DNA of 64,000 bases, taken from Kingdonia uniflora (Eukaryota > Streptophyta > Magnoliopsida > Ranunculales > Circaeasteraceae). The notes below the pieces were generated by a model, which did no database searches, was not told where the DNA came from, and was given only the letters and a program-made list of their open reading frames with translations. The first letter of the stretch is position 1; every line of letters starts with the position of its first letter. The translations under genes were made by a program, and so were the position numbers. The stretch is from positions 3,906,001 to 3,970,000 of the forward strand of contig JACGCM010001948.1 of assembly GCA_014058105.1 (NCBI GenBank), in the 5' to 3' direction. Positions 21,522 through 32,419 of this stretch are shown in pieces.

Positions 21522-21713
21522 ATGAGTATGGGAAGGTCAAAGAAAGATATGGAAACAAAAGAGAAGAATAGATTAAAATTTGAGAGGAGGGGTAATGATG
21601 GAAAGACAATTTTATTGAGAATGTACAAGACATCTGACATGGATAGTGGAAATAACGCCTCGGTTCCAAAATCGAGGATGGGTGTACGAGGCATAATAAC
21701 TGCCAGTAGTTAA
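21522..21713 (+). CDS. Leader ORF of Tat antisense gene, copy C
   Basis: 63 residues from MSMGRSKKDMETKEKN, strongly basic at the start, ending SRMGVRGIITASS before a stop. Blocks YKTSDMDSGNNASVPK match copy A (3985-4183 minus), where the frame is broken. It lies between the conserved promoter and the main exons. It may be exon 1 joined by splicing to 21780 onward, or a separate upstream ORF. No known family. Confidence 0.4.
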   Translation: MSMGRSKKDMETKEKNRLKFERRGNDGKTILLRMYKTSDMDSGNNASVPKSRMGVRGIITASS

Positions 21714-21779
21714 AGAGAAAAATAATAAATATACTTCATCCTCATCATTTAAACGTTTTTCAACTTCTAAAAATTTGGA

Positions 21780-22832
21780 AAGCTCAGAGAGAGAAGCGCA
21801 AAAAAATTACAGAAGATTTGGTAAGGATTTATCTGAGGGTGATCAACAGTTGAAGAGAGTTGCAGGCACTGAATCATGTAGGTGGCTATACAATAGCATT
21901 GTAGAGGAAGGACTTGGCACTACTGCGGATTCTCATTCTGACACTGAAGGTTAGTATGTTTGTGTGTTTTTGCAAATCGTAATCTGTTTTAAGCAAAATC
22001 TCTACAAAAAATTATTATTTATAACAATCTATGAAATTTGACATATAGACAAAATATATGAAAGATACATTGTATGTAAATGATTGATGTATATGAAATA
22101 ATGATAGATACCTGAACCTGTATGCAGGTCGAACGTGAGAGGCATTTAAGTAGGATCAAAACTTTGCTTGTAGAATTATAGTTGAGATGGATAGTTCGAC
22201 TGTTAATGAGGTATCATCCTTTGGTCGTACGGTAGAGTCTAATAGTGAGGTTGAAGTAGGATTGGAACAATTTCTAGGTTTTCCTGGCCAATTGGTAACA
22301 TATCCTCCCGGTTCGGATGTATTTAGAGAATTTTGTAAAGTCAAAGCTATTGTAGGAGGAACATGGGGTGACTGCATAGAATACGCTGGTAGGCTGTACT
22401 ATAGTATCAGGGGAGCAGTATTTTTATTTGTTGGCCGATTTGGAGAAGTAAAAATATGATAGGGGTATAGATGAATTGATCTTGTTAGAATATTTTGATG
22501 GGAGTACCCAGAATGACCTTTCAGAGGGATTTTTGTGCTACCTATCTCAATTAGAGTACTGGTTGAGTCTTCCCATTACCAATTTGGCGAAGGGGATTAT
22601 GAATAACATTGGGGCATGTTCTGTTCAATTAAGCGGGAATATGTGGGAGGTAATAAGTGTTTGCGACCATCTGAATAAAAAATGGGAGAATGAGGGTAAA
22701 GTGAGGAGGATATCCAATGAGGATGTATTGTAGTTTTATGGGGTGAAGAATTATCATGCCAGTGGTGGGGCATATTTCTGTGCGAGCGCAACTCGGCCTC
22801 TCTTTTTTTATCTAAATTTAGCAGGTTGAGCC
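21780..22832 (+). pseudogene. Tat antisense gene, copy C, exons with gypsy-type transposon domain
   Basis: An exon at about 21780-21949 (GDQQLKRVAGTESCRWLYNS) ends at GAAG/GTTAGT. The next exon begins after ATGCAG at 22128, and copy A agrees at both borders. The globular domain follows: 22187-22459 (VFREFCKVKAIVGGTWGDC), a frameshift near 22440, then 22476-22733 (GFLCYLSQLEYWLSLPITNL, GACSVQLSGNMWEVISVCDH), a stop at about 22732 and FYGVKNYHASGGAYF. The domain resembles Pfam Transposase_28 (putative gypsy type transposon). One frameshift and one or two stops make it a pseudogene. Confidence 0.6.
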
Positions 22833-22989
22833 AGGAATGACAATGTAATATGTGTGAAGGGTAATTGCCTTCAGAGAGATGATGAAGAACCTTTGGATCT
22901 TCTGTTTAGAACTGTAAAACAAAGTAAGCATAACAATGCATAGAGTATAATATTGATATGTTCGAACTGATGATCTTTTGTTGATAATA

Positions 22990-24030
22990 AAAATATTGTG
23001 CATGGCAGGCCTAAAGTCCCAGGTGGAGAGAAAAGATTTATTGTTGGACGAAGTTGCTGAAGAAATGGTTGAGCTCAAATTTGTGCTGGAAGGACTTGGC
23101 CTTAACAGAAAGATAAGGTTTGGGAGTCAGTCGAAAATGGTTTAAAAATCTCAATCGAACAGGCTGATGGCGGGTGTTGATAATGGAAAGAAGAGAAGAA
23201 CTAGTAAGGAAGGTCGAACCAATTTGGCCAAGACCCTTAGAATAGACAGTTCGGTTCAGCCGAAGTCTATTACATCGAGCAAATTAGCTCGAACGTTTCC
23301 AAAAAAAAGATGTTGAAGCGTCCATCGGCCTTTGGTACCACTGGAAGTGGTGAGGTCGACAGAAAAGAAAAAAAGAGAAGGATCAAACCTGTGGGAAAGT
23401 CAGGGGAAAAGGTCGCTGAGGAGCGACCTGATGTTGAGGACGATCTCAAAGAAGTGGAGGAAAGGACGAGGCTGGCGGCTCTTCACGGAGAGGAGGACAT
23501 GAGAAAGATGGTATGGATTAATGTTTGATCATGTGAAATATTTATTTATTGCATTTTGAACTCACACTGAGGTCGATTTGTATTTTACAGGTTGCTCATT
23601 TGGTGAAGGGGATTTGGCTCGGAGTGGAAGATGAAAAATCTGAGCTGAAGAAGGTGAAGATCGAGCTTGAAAAGAAGGTAGCTCGAGTGAAGGCTGATGC
23701 TCTCAAGGAAGCAAATAAGCTGGAGGCCCTGTAGGCATCCTACACAGTGGCAATTGGCCATCTATAAGCAGAGGCGAGAGTGAATCTTAAGGAAGTGGCG
23801 GCGGATCACAAAAGGCTTGGGCGCTACCTGATGTTGAAAGGATATTCCGAGGATGAAGTGGATGCCATTAAGGCAGACACCTATGTTGAGGAGGGTGATG
23901 ATGAAGAAGTGGAAGAGGTTGCGGTGGGAGTTGTTGATGGGATAGACGGTGTCTCCCGCCAGACGGTGATGGACAGCCAAGAGGATGACACCGAACTCTC
24001 AGAGGGCGAGAATGAAAAGGTAGTGTAGAG
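22990..24030 (+). pseudogene. Tat antisense gene, copy C, basic and coiled-coil exons
   Basis: After an intron-like gap with acceptor TGGCAG near 23010 the gene continues LKSQVERKDLLLDEVAEEM, then SKLARTFPKK and the open stretch 23310-23528 (TTGSGEVDRKEKKRRIKP). 23549-23734 and 23780-24028 are a charged coiled coil (LVKGIWLGVEDEKSELKK) ending in an acidic tail after YSEDEVDAIKADTYVEE. Copy A has the same order at 1604-2470 minus. Stops at about 23732 and 23765 interrupt it. Possible nuclear-signal-like basic clusters; no enzyme motif. Confidence 0.55.
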
Positions 24031-24534
24031 AAATGACTTTAAATGAGTATTTTGGAAGTATCTTGTAAATTGTTGGATTGTGTGTATTAAATAGACTTTT
24101 GTAGGCTGAGCCCTCTTGTTCTAACCCTCTTGTAAGGATTTAGTGAGATGAGTCTCAGAATAAAAGATCTAGAGACCGAGCTTGCCAGGGAAAAACATAT
24201 CTCTACATCCTTGCTGTCTTCGCAAGCGGAGCTGCAGGTTAGATCAGAACATGCCATTTGACTTGTATGCTATATCGATATAAAGCTACCCTGTAAATAA
24301 GAAAAAATTTAACGTAGAGGCAGACCAAAAACTTGTTATCAGTTTTAAGGAAAATGACACTAATATAGTGCATAGGAATATTCAAAGTTTTTAGACAAAG
24401 TAGTATATAGAAAACATGTATCTTGGACTTCGAAATATATCTCTTGGAGGTTCCATCTGAGATTGTACTTTGACCTTTAAGTCTAAAAGAAGTTGCACAC
24501 GGTAGATGTTAGAAATCAGATATCTTTTTAGAAA

Positions 24535-24536
<2 letters not shown>

Positions 24537-24576
<40 letters not shown>
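24537..24576. repeat. (AT)n microsatellite
   Basis: About 20 AT units in an intron-like gap of the antisense gene. Confidence 0.9.
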
Positions 24577-24580
<4 letters not shown>

Positions 24581-24625
24581 GTTGATGGGTATTCTGAATC
24601 AAACTATATATAATGTATCTATATT

Positions 24626-25862
24626 GTGCAAGTCGAATTGGACTCAGTATGCTCACACGAAGAAGAGGCGCTCCAATATAATCAAGAATTTATAGAGGAA
24701 TTGGATAGGGCGAGGGAGGCGAATGAGAACAGAGAAGACCAACATGTAAAGGTGCATTTCAAATTTGTTGAGGCAATCCAGACTGTCGTCGACCTCACTC
24801 GTAAGATAGAGGAGAAAGATGTCGAAATTGAAAAGGAGCTAAAAGAGCTTGCAGAGATAAAAGAACATTCCGCGAAGCTTCAAAGTCGGATTGACACACT
24901 GATGGTTAAGAGTAGGCAGGCTGAAATGGCTCAATACCGTATTTAGACACTAGAAAGATCAGAGGGACAATCTCGATCTGATCTTCAGAATTGTAGAAGC
25001 GAGCTGGAGCGACTGAAAAAAAAATGATTAAAAGAGATAACGAGCTGAAGGTAGCTCGAGAAAATCTATCAGCTTCGGAAGTTGTAGCCGAACACTTGCA
25101 TATAGCCCTACTCGCCAAGGATATAGAGTTTTGGGGGATACAACAAAAGTGTGACAATTTAAATGAGTGGTTGGCACGATTGAAGACCGAATTGGCATAA
25201 GCCAACGCGCAAGTCAAGAAAGTTGAGACCTGGGAGCGCTCGAGGGGGAGTAGAAATGATGTTAAAGTTCCTCTAGTCCAAGGGGATGTAGTTAGCCTGT
25301 CAGGCTAAATTAGTGAGCTGGAAGGTGATGTAGCTCAAATTCAAGGGCACGTACAGAAAGAGAATGCAAACTTAAGGAATGCTAGTACAAGTTGGATGCT
25401 GCTCTTGTAAGGGAGAAGGTCTTGGAAGGGGAAATCAGGGCGAAGGAAAATCTGATGAAGAAAAAAGATGACTTGTTAAGGGATACTTCGGCCAGAGAAG
25501 ATTTAAATACAGAAATTGAGATACTTTGATCCCAGGTGGTGGACTAAGAGGCCATTAATCAGGCTGAATCAGCTAAATTTGTCAAAAAATTGGAAGATAA
25601 TATAGCTTTTGATGCTCGAACAGAAATGGAAATGGCACATCAGAAGAAACTGTATACAATTTTGGAGTCACGCCTCGAGAAGGTGAGATTTTACTTTTCA
25701 AGGATCGTTGTCTCTCATGCATCACGTGCGGACTTGTTAAAGTCGACTGCAGCGTATTTTGTAGAGGAAGTAAAAAGACTTGAGATAGAACGAGATAGCT
25801 TGTTCAAAAGTTTGTCTGACAAAGGATGCATTTGTAGAGTTAATATAGATCGAGGGAACTGA
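24626..25862 (+). pseudogene. Tat antisense gene, copy C, long coiled-coil tail
   Basis: Almost continuous heptad-rich protein in pieces: 24626-24946 (VELDSVCSHEEEALQYNQEF), about 24947-25580 with several stops (RSELERLKKK, LSASEVVAEHLHIALLAKD) and 25590-25862 (EKVRFYFSRIVVSHASRADL, CICRVNIDRGN at the end). The first piece matches 750-1088 minus. It shows the length expected of an intermediate-filament-like or myosin-tail-like coiled coil but no specific family signature. It ends about 1 kb before the pol stop of the same element, on the opposite strand. Confidence 0.55.
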
Positions 25863-26060
25863 ATGGCCTTCATGGTAATAAATTTAGGCCCTCGATCTGC
25901 TGATCTGATAAAGAGGGGAAGAGTTGTTGTAACTCACGAACTAAATTCTGATCGACCTCTGGCTGAAGGGTAAAGCATGGTTGACATCCCATCAGCAGAA
26001 AAGAATCCATTGTAATGTGACTTGAAAATAAATAGTATCTATCGCTGACATATTGAAATA

Positions 26061-26700
26061 GATGAAAGCTAGTATGATCTTTGCCTTATCTTATGTCTGG
26101 TGGGGTCTTTGATATAAAACAAGTTTTTACATTTGTTCTAATTGCAGAGATGGATTGAGTTTGTCAAACCAAGTGAATCTTGATTTAACTGCAGTAATGT
26201 TGCATACATATTAAAAGAGATGAAGGCTAGTATTATATTTGCCTTATCTTATGCATGTTAGAGTCGCTGATATAAAATGAGTTTCTACATTTGTTTCAAT
26301 CGCAGAGATTTAGTAGAGCCAACCAAACCAAGTGTTATCCTTGATTTAACTGGTATAATGTCCCAAATAAGTTAATGTAGATAAAAGCTAGTATTACCTT
26401 TGCCCTATCTCATGTTTGGTGGAGTCTTTGATATAAAATAAGTTTCTACATTTGTTTCAATCGTAGAGATTTAGTAGAGTCAGTCAAACCAAGTGTTATC
26501 CTTGATTTAACTGGTATAATGTCCTAAACAAGTTGAAGTAGATAAAGGCTAGTATTATCTTTACCCTATCTCATGTTTGGTGGAGTCTTTGATATAAAAT
26601 AAGTTTCTACATTTGTTTCAATCGCAAAGATTTAGTAGAGTCAGCTAAACCAAGTATTATCCATGATTTAACTGGTATAATGATCAATTGAAAGCTAGAA
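26061..26700. repeat. Tandem repeat of about 160 bp, four units
   Basis: Units start with GATRAARGCTAGTAT at 26061, 26219, 26379 and 26541, and a fifth partial unit begins near 26689. Each contains TTTGATATAAAAYRAGTTT and GATTTAACTGGTATAATG. Spacing is 158, 160 and 162 bp. The array sits between pol and the antisense genes of Tat element 2. Tat/Ogre elements are known to carry hypervariable tandem repeats in this 3' region, and these have been proposed as a source of satellite DNA. Confidence 0.85.
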
Positions 26701-26874
26701 TTATCTACGCTTTAATCTATAGAATGTGGTTGAATCTACGTAAGTAGAGAGATGTTGTGAAAAACTTGGAAGTTTCATTGATCAGTTCAGAATTTACATT
26801 GGATGGAGACAAAAATCTTACTTTTGGAATTGAAAAAAAGAAAAACGAGAAATGGAAATGAAGTAGTAAGATGC

Positions 26875-27700
26875 CTAACGATAGTACCGTTTCAGTTGCC
26901 TAGTGTTCCGAGGATTTGAAATGGGAATTTCCTCTTCTATTAAGAGATAATATAATTCCAGGCCTGAGAAACCTGTGATAATGAATGGACCCTCCCAATT
27001 GTCGGCTAATTTTTCAGCGTGAGGCTCTTTACGATGTTGAAAAATATATCTAAGGACGAGATCATCAATTTGGGAGGTACGATTTCTGACTTGGCTGTTG
27101 TACGATCTGGCTAGCATATGATGATATCGACCTAGGTTAGCGATGGTGCGTTCCCTGGTTTCATCGATCATATTGAGGTTGCAAGCCAATTTGAACTCAT
27201 TTTCCTCGTCAGTCAGCACATGATCTCAAACTGGATGATGGTATTCAGAAGGAATGATGGCCTCAGTGCCATAGGAAAGGCAGAATGGGATACATCTTGT
27301 TGACTGTCTGGGAGTGGTACAATATGCCCATAAGACATGAGGTAGTTCTCAAACCCAATTCTTATTTTTTTATGGGTGAATCTATTTTTTGAGTCCATCC
27401 ACGATGGTTTTGTTGGTGATTTTGGCTTGGCCATTACTTTGAGGATAGTAAGGATTGAATGGCGAGTGGATGATATTGTGTTGGCTGAGGAAGGTTATGA
27501 TTTTTTTTACAACAAATTAGGGTCCGTTATCGATATAAATTAGGTGAGGGTACACAAACCGAGTAATGATATGTTCCCAGATAAAAAAGATGACCTCTTC
27601 TTCTCTGGTTTGACATAGTGGAACTGCTTCTACCCATTTCATAAAATAATCGATAGCTACGAGTAGGTGACGGCAGTTACCTGGAGAGTGATCGATTATA
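26875..27700 (-). pseudogene. Integrase of Tat element 2, C-terminal part
   Basis: Reads FIIDHSPGNCRHLLVAIDYF, VEAVPLCQTREEEVIFFIW, then YIDNGP and a stop. NPYYPQSNGQAKITNKTI follows; the family has NGQAE, so the catalytic glutamate is Lys (codon 27423-27421). SYGTEAIIPSE and the C-terminal domain 26875-27219 (NLGRYHHMLARSYN, NWEGPFIITGFSG, NTRQLKRYYR) end pol at 26875. Several frameshifts. The core is cut from its N-terminal part by the insertion 27701-28815. Confidence 0.8.
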
Positions 27701-28815
27701 AACCGACGTCCTAAAAGACCCGCAAGTGCACGGTGTACCGCTAAGTACAAGGGTAAGCAGGGTCGTATCCCAAGAGAATTGTGGTGCAAATTATACTTCG
27801 AGCTACTAGTTTTATCTAATAACAACGAGTTTGTGTAGGTTTTGAAATAAAAAGAAGAATAAAACAAATTACAAGATAAATTAGAGTGGAAACCAAGGCA
27901 TCGATTCCACTCCACCCTTTGTAACCATTAGATAGCATAAATAATTAAAGTAAATTGCGAGTTCCCGTATCGCATATACTTGGTCGGGCATATGCAATAT
28001 ATCAAAAGAAACAAGAGATTTAGTAATTGGGAACTACCTATAAACCAACTTACTCAACCATGGTCCGGTTGATAAGTATGGATTATGTTCTCTTCTCCAT
28101 GTTCATAACCTATCTTGTTATGGTCCAACAAGATGGTTACATAGATTTATTATTCTTCCTAATCCTAGCTACGGTCAAGCATAGGATGAAGGAATACAAA
28201 TATGCAATATTCCAGGATAAAGAGAAAGTAATTACTCTAACTAAGCTACATAATCTACACTACAGCTACATTGAGTAGAGCTTCCTCTAGCCTTGGCTAA
28301 GAAGATTAGCTACTCATCCCTTTGATCATTGCCATACTACTATTACTACTATAAAATTAAAAGACAAGAACAAGAGAAGAATAAGAACTTTATTGCTTAT
28401 TGAACTTTGATTTACACTCTCCAAGATGATTTATCATGGGTAGGATTCCCCTCCTATTTATAGAGTATAGGAAGGGTTACTAAATATCACCATTAATAAA
28501 AAAATCCCTAAACAATGCCTAAAATTATGCTTAGATATTATAACTCATGAGAATAGTATTTATATCTTATTCTCTTCAATGGGCTTCCATACATGGGCCT
28601 TTGGTTGACAACTTCAAATAAAAATCATTGTTAGAGTGCATCACCATTGTTCTTCGTTAAAAATAGGAAAAATGTACGACTTGTTTATCATGTGACCGAT
28701 TTCTGTAAATATAAACAAAAACACTATTAGTGTCACATTTATTTAATAAATGACTAGGTAGATATAAATTAAGGAGTTATACACGCAAATATTACGTGTC
28801 TATTAGAGATTTAAG
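27701..28815. mobile_element. 1.1 kb insertion of unknown class in the integrase
   Basis: The integrase reads WPFKRWALDLVG on one side (28829-28860 region) and RFIIDHSPGN on the other, so the pre-insertion sequence was LDLVGRFI and about 1.1 kb has been inserted. Near its left end is CCCGCAAGTGCACGGTGTAC followed by a GTCGTATCCCAAGAG-like phrase, a combination I associate with dispersed plant repeats. The ends do not show TG/CA, and a target duplication is unclear. Weak similarity of the ends (GTCCTAAA and TTTAAGGAATTC) is not convincing. No protein domain; the ORF at 28027-28278 is unsupported. Confidence 0.6.
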
Positions 28816-29060
28816 GAATTCACCAACAAGATCAAGTGCCCATCTTTTGAATGGCCAGAACACCATGCTTGCATGAAGTTCGAGCGCAGGAGCGGCTATC
28901 ATGTGTCCCTATCTTTGGCAGGTGTCACATCTGTATCAGTACTCCTCTGCTTGCTTACGTATGCTGGGCAAGAATACTCCTTGTGTAATAGTTCTTCTTG
29001 CTAGTGATTGACCTGTAGTATGGGAGCCACAAGTTCTTTCATATTATTCGCGAAGTATTT
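28816..29060 (-). pseudogene. Integrase zinc-binding region of Tat element 2
   Basis: Minus strand reads CGSHTTGQSLARRTITQGVF, YRCDTCQR, then ALELHASMVFWPFKRWALDL, the H..C-x2-C finger and start of the catalytic core of gypsy integrase. Stops interrupt it. The core continues beyond the insertion at 27700. Confidence 0.75.
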
Positions 29061-29244
29061 CATCTTCTTTTGGTTTGGAGGGGCACTTGAGGTAAGTCCC
29101 CGTAACGGAAAGGCGGCATAGCATACCATTTTGATTTGTGTAGCGCTTTGAGTTGTTTATCAGCTTTTGGCGCTCTATTGGATCTGCTGGGAGTGGTCCG
29201 TTGCAACTGTTGTCGACACCGAGATAGGCTGAGAAAGGTTTTCG

Positions 29245-29676
29245 CTAATCATCGTCTCCCCCTTTATTGCCCCCAGTGTTGATCGTGCATACAGAAATAC
29301 GATCAATGCTGGGGTTTAAAATGATTTTGATCTGGAGATATCGAGCTTCTGTACCCAAGACCCCAGTTAGAAATGCCAAGGAATCGACGTATCTAGTTTT
29401 ACCTCGAGGAAGATAATCGAGAAATGCTTTCGTAAACTTGTTCATCCTATCTGCAACGAGGGATATGTATTCGATCATCTTTCCATTCTTTTTATATTGC
29501 TTAGAGTAATGGTGGATGATGAGTAGTGGATCTGTATAAACTAAGAGTTCGGGGACATCGAGCTCAAGAGCGAGGTCGAGTCCATGAATGAGAGCTTCAT
29601 ATTCGGTGATATTATTTGAGGCCTTTAAATCCAAGCGGATTAATTTCTCAATTCTGTCATTAGAAGGGGTAATCAA
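29245..29676 (-). pseudogene. Second (archaeal-like) RNase H of Tat element 2
   Basis: 143 open codons: DLKASNNITEYEALIHGLDL, VPELLVYTDPLLIIHHYSKQ and FLDYLPRGKTRYVDSLAFL. The ASNN.TEYEALI motif with its glutamate and the YTD motif are hallmarks of the additional RNase H that defines Tat-lineage elements. It lies between the RT-linked RNase H and integrase, as expected. Confidence 0.8.
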
Positions 29677-29889
29677 TACGATTCTGATTCCTAACCTTGT
29701 GAGTCCTGTTGATCCATCTCTGGGAAGTCTCTACCCATTTATTGTAATTCATTCAGTTCGCTCATCAAATAGTTTGGGGGGTAGATCTTTGAGAGTTTCT
29801 TCTGTAAGGTCAGGGTCGTGTTCATCCCACTCGGGATCTTTCAGAGGAAAATCCACAAAAAAATTGGCAACAGCCTGACCCTTTTTGGA

Positions 29890-31200
29890 ATGACGTTGTT
29901 CGAACTTGATATCATGTTCCCCCAAACTGACTGACCACTGTTACACTCTCCTTAATTTTTCTTTCATGGATAAAACATCCCGAAGTGGGTAGTTCGTCAT
30001 GACTTTGACAGAATGAGCTTGGAAATGTAAACAAGAGTGAGAAGAAGTTTCTCAATTTTAGAGTACCTCATTTCTGCTAGAGTAAGGGTTTTGCTGATAA
30101 AGTAAATTTGTTTCTCGATTTTCCCTTTAAGGCGAATGAGAGCCGAACTGAGTGAAGTATCTGTGGCTTCTAGGTAGATAATTAGTTCCTCATTATCTAC
30201 TGGGTGCTCATTATGGGAGACCTCCCCAAATAGGTTTAAGATCCTAAAAAGCTGCTTCGCATTCTGGTGTCCATGTGTCCTCTACATTTGGCTAAACTTT
30301 TCCTCATTTGGTACAACCACGGAGTAATAAGAATAGCCAATGACAGTGTTCTAAAGATTCTTAAACAATACGGTTGATAGCAGCAATCTTGCCGACAAGT
30401 TTCTAAGCGTCTTTTATTGCTTTTGGAGAAGGCATTTTGAGGAGAGCCTGAATCTGATCTGGATCGGCCTTAATCCCCTTCTTGTTGATAAGGTGGCCTA
30501 GAAATTGGCTAGAATATACCCTAAATTAATACTTATCAAGGTTGAGATGCATCCTGTAAGATCAAAGAATGTTGAATATAGTGTTAAGATCTGAGATGCG
30601 ATTGGCTGACTGTATACTCTTGCACAAGAGATCGTCGATGTAGATTTCAACAACTTTCCCTAGATGTGCTTTGAACATAGTAGTCATCAACCATTGATAT
30701 GTGACACTTACGTTTTGAGTCTGAAGGACATGACTTTGAAGCAATAAAGACCTCTTTCAGTGATGAAAGTTGTATTTTCTTGATCTTCTTCCAAAAGTGG
30801 AATTTGATTGTATCCCAAAGCAGCATCCATCACAGATAAGAGGTCATGGCCTGCTATAGAATTGAGGATTTGATGAATGTTGGGAAGAGGAAAACTGTCC
30901 TTTGGAGTATGTTTGTTCAGATCGGTGAAATCTATGCAAACTCAGACTTTTCTGTTCTTCTTTGGGAATGAGACAATATTGGATATCCAGTCTGGATATT
31001 TAGCTTCTCAAATGAATCCCACTTTAATCAATTTCTCGATCACGATGTTAACTTCATCTCGAAGATGAGGTGACAGTCGTCGCTGTTTCTATTAGACCGC
31101 CATGGTATTAATTTTGATGGTTAATTTGTGACATGCCTTGGCCGGATCGACCCCATGCATTTCTTCGAAGGACCGGGAAAAACATCTCGATTTAGTTGCA
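29890..31200 (-). pseudogene. Reverse transcriptase and RNase H of Tat element 2
   Basis: From about 31130 the minus strand reads RRLSPHLRDEVNIVIEKLI, EAKYPDWISNIVSFPKKN, PKDSFPLPNIHQILNSIAG and VMDAALGYNQIPL, then EIYIDDLLCKS (YIDD at 30642-30631), the RT active site in intact form. RNase H sequence continues to about 29890. Several stops (for example before VCIDF) break the frame. Element 2 therefore keeps the RT catalytic pair that element 1 has lost. Confidence 0.75.
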
Positions 31201-31453
31201 AGAACTGAATGAGAGCATCCTTTTCATGTTGAACCAGCTTAGTACCAATGAAAGTACCTTTGCTTGGTCCATTAATGTTGATATAATCTGTAGGCTCCTC
31301 CGTGGAAGGTTGACCATTGAGGTGATCAGCTTCCTGTAATTGTTATGCAACAAATCTATAATAAGTATCTAGGATAGCAGTGACGGTATTTTCTCAAGCT
31401 CGAGAGAGCTTCAGACTACCCTTGATCTCATAGATACCATTGTTGTGTTTGAA

Positions 31454-32116
31454 TCAGAGTACTTGATGATAGGTGGAAGCGATTGCTTCCATGTTGTGAA
31501 TCCAGCAGCGGCCCATAATCCCAAGATAATAAGATTTCGTGTTGATGATATTGAAAATAACGTCGATAGTGGCGGGTCCTACGGTAATAGGTAAGATTAT
31601 CTTACCTACTCGTTCTTCTCTGGAATCATTGAACCTACTGATATCGGTGTCTCTCTGAATAACTTGGTCAGCCAAACCTATTTGGTCAATAGTACTCTGA
31701 AATAAAATCTTAATACCACTTCCAGTATCGATCATCATCGCGTGCATGACAAACTTTTTCATTTTGTGCATTATTACTAACACATCATGATATGGAAATT
31801 TATCATGGCTAGTATCGCAATCTTCAAAGGAAATTCCAAGCCGGCGATTGCTCGACTCAGGAAGAAGCTTGGCTTTTTTGTCTTGAGGTGTGAGATCGCA
31901 ACATTCTGATAGTCTCATGTACTTTGATCTACTAGAATTGGTAATCTGATTAATTTCAATCATGTTGTTGTGGTGCATATGGTAAAGATGCTTCTCCTCA
32001 GCTTGATTATTGACCTGAATAACTTTAAGTTGCTTCTTATAACTCCTATCTTTGTATGATTCCAGGTCGACAATATATTCGAGCATCCATCTCTCTTTAA
32101 AAATGTACTCAAGCAA
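31454..32116 (-). pseudogene. Aspartic protease of Tat element 2
   Basis: A 220-codon open stretch. The C-terminal two-thirds is the protease: SFEDCDTSHDKFPYHDVLVI, active site MMIDTGSGIKILFQ, FNDSREERVGKIILPITVG, IMGRCWIHNMEAI. The N-terminal third includes EKHLYHMHHNNMIEI and linker sequence after gag. It is homologous to 17979-18518. Confidence 0.75.
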
Positions 32117-32419
32117 CCTCTATAAAACATAACAACTGCCAGTAGAATGATGGTTTACCTTATGATGCATGCAATATGGTCGACAATCGATTGGTTCAAG
32201 TAGTTGAGAGACGTGGTAGAGCTTATCCTTCAAAGGTAGTAGAAAAATTATAGAGATTCAGACATTCATCTTTGGGAGGATGGGTTTGTTCGACAGACCG
32301 CCTTTTCGAGGGTAGCCAGTATTGCCCTTGGTGCGCTTCTGATCTTCATGTTCCTCCTTTGGTTCGGTATTTCGATCTGTAGATGGACCTTTGGTGGAGA
32401 GGACGGATTTAGTAGATTT

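Noticed and set aside
21780..25862. Envelope-like protein of the retroelement
   Set aside because: No signal peptide, furin-like site or membrane anchor is visible, and it lies on the antisense strand.
26061..26700. CRISPR-like array
   Set aside because: The whole 160 bp unit repeats, with no unique spacers, and the window is plant nuclear DNA.
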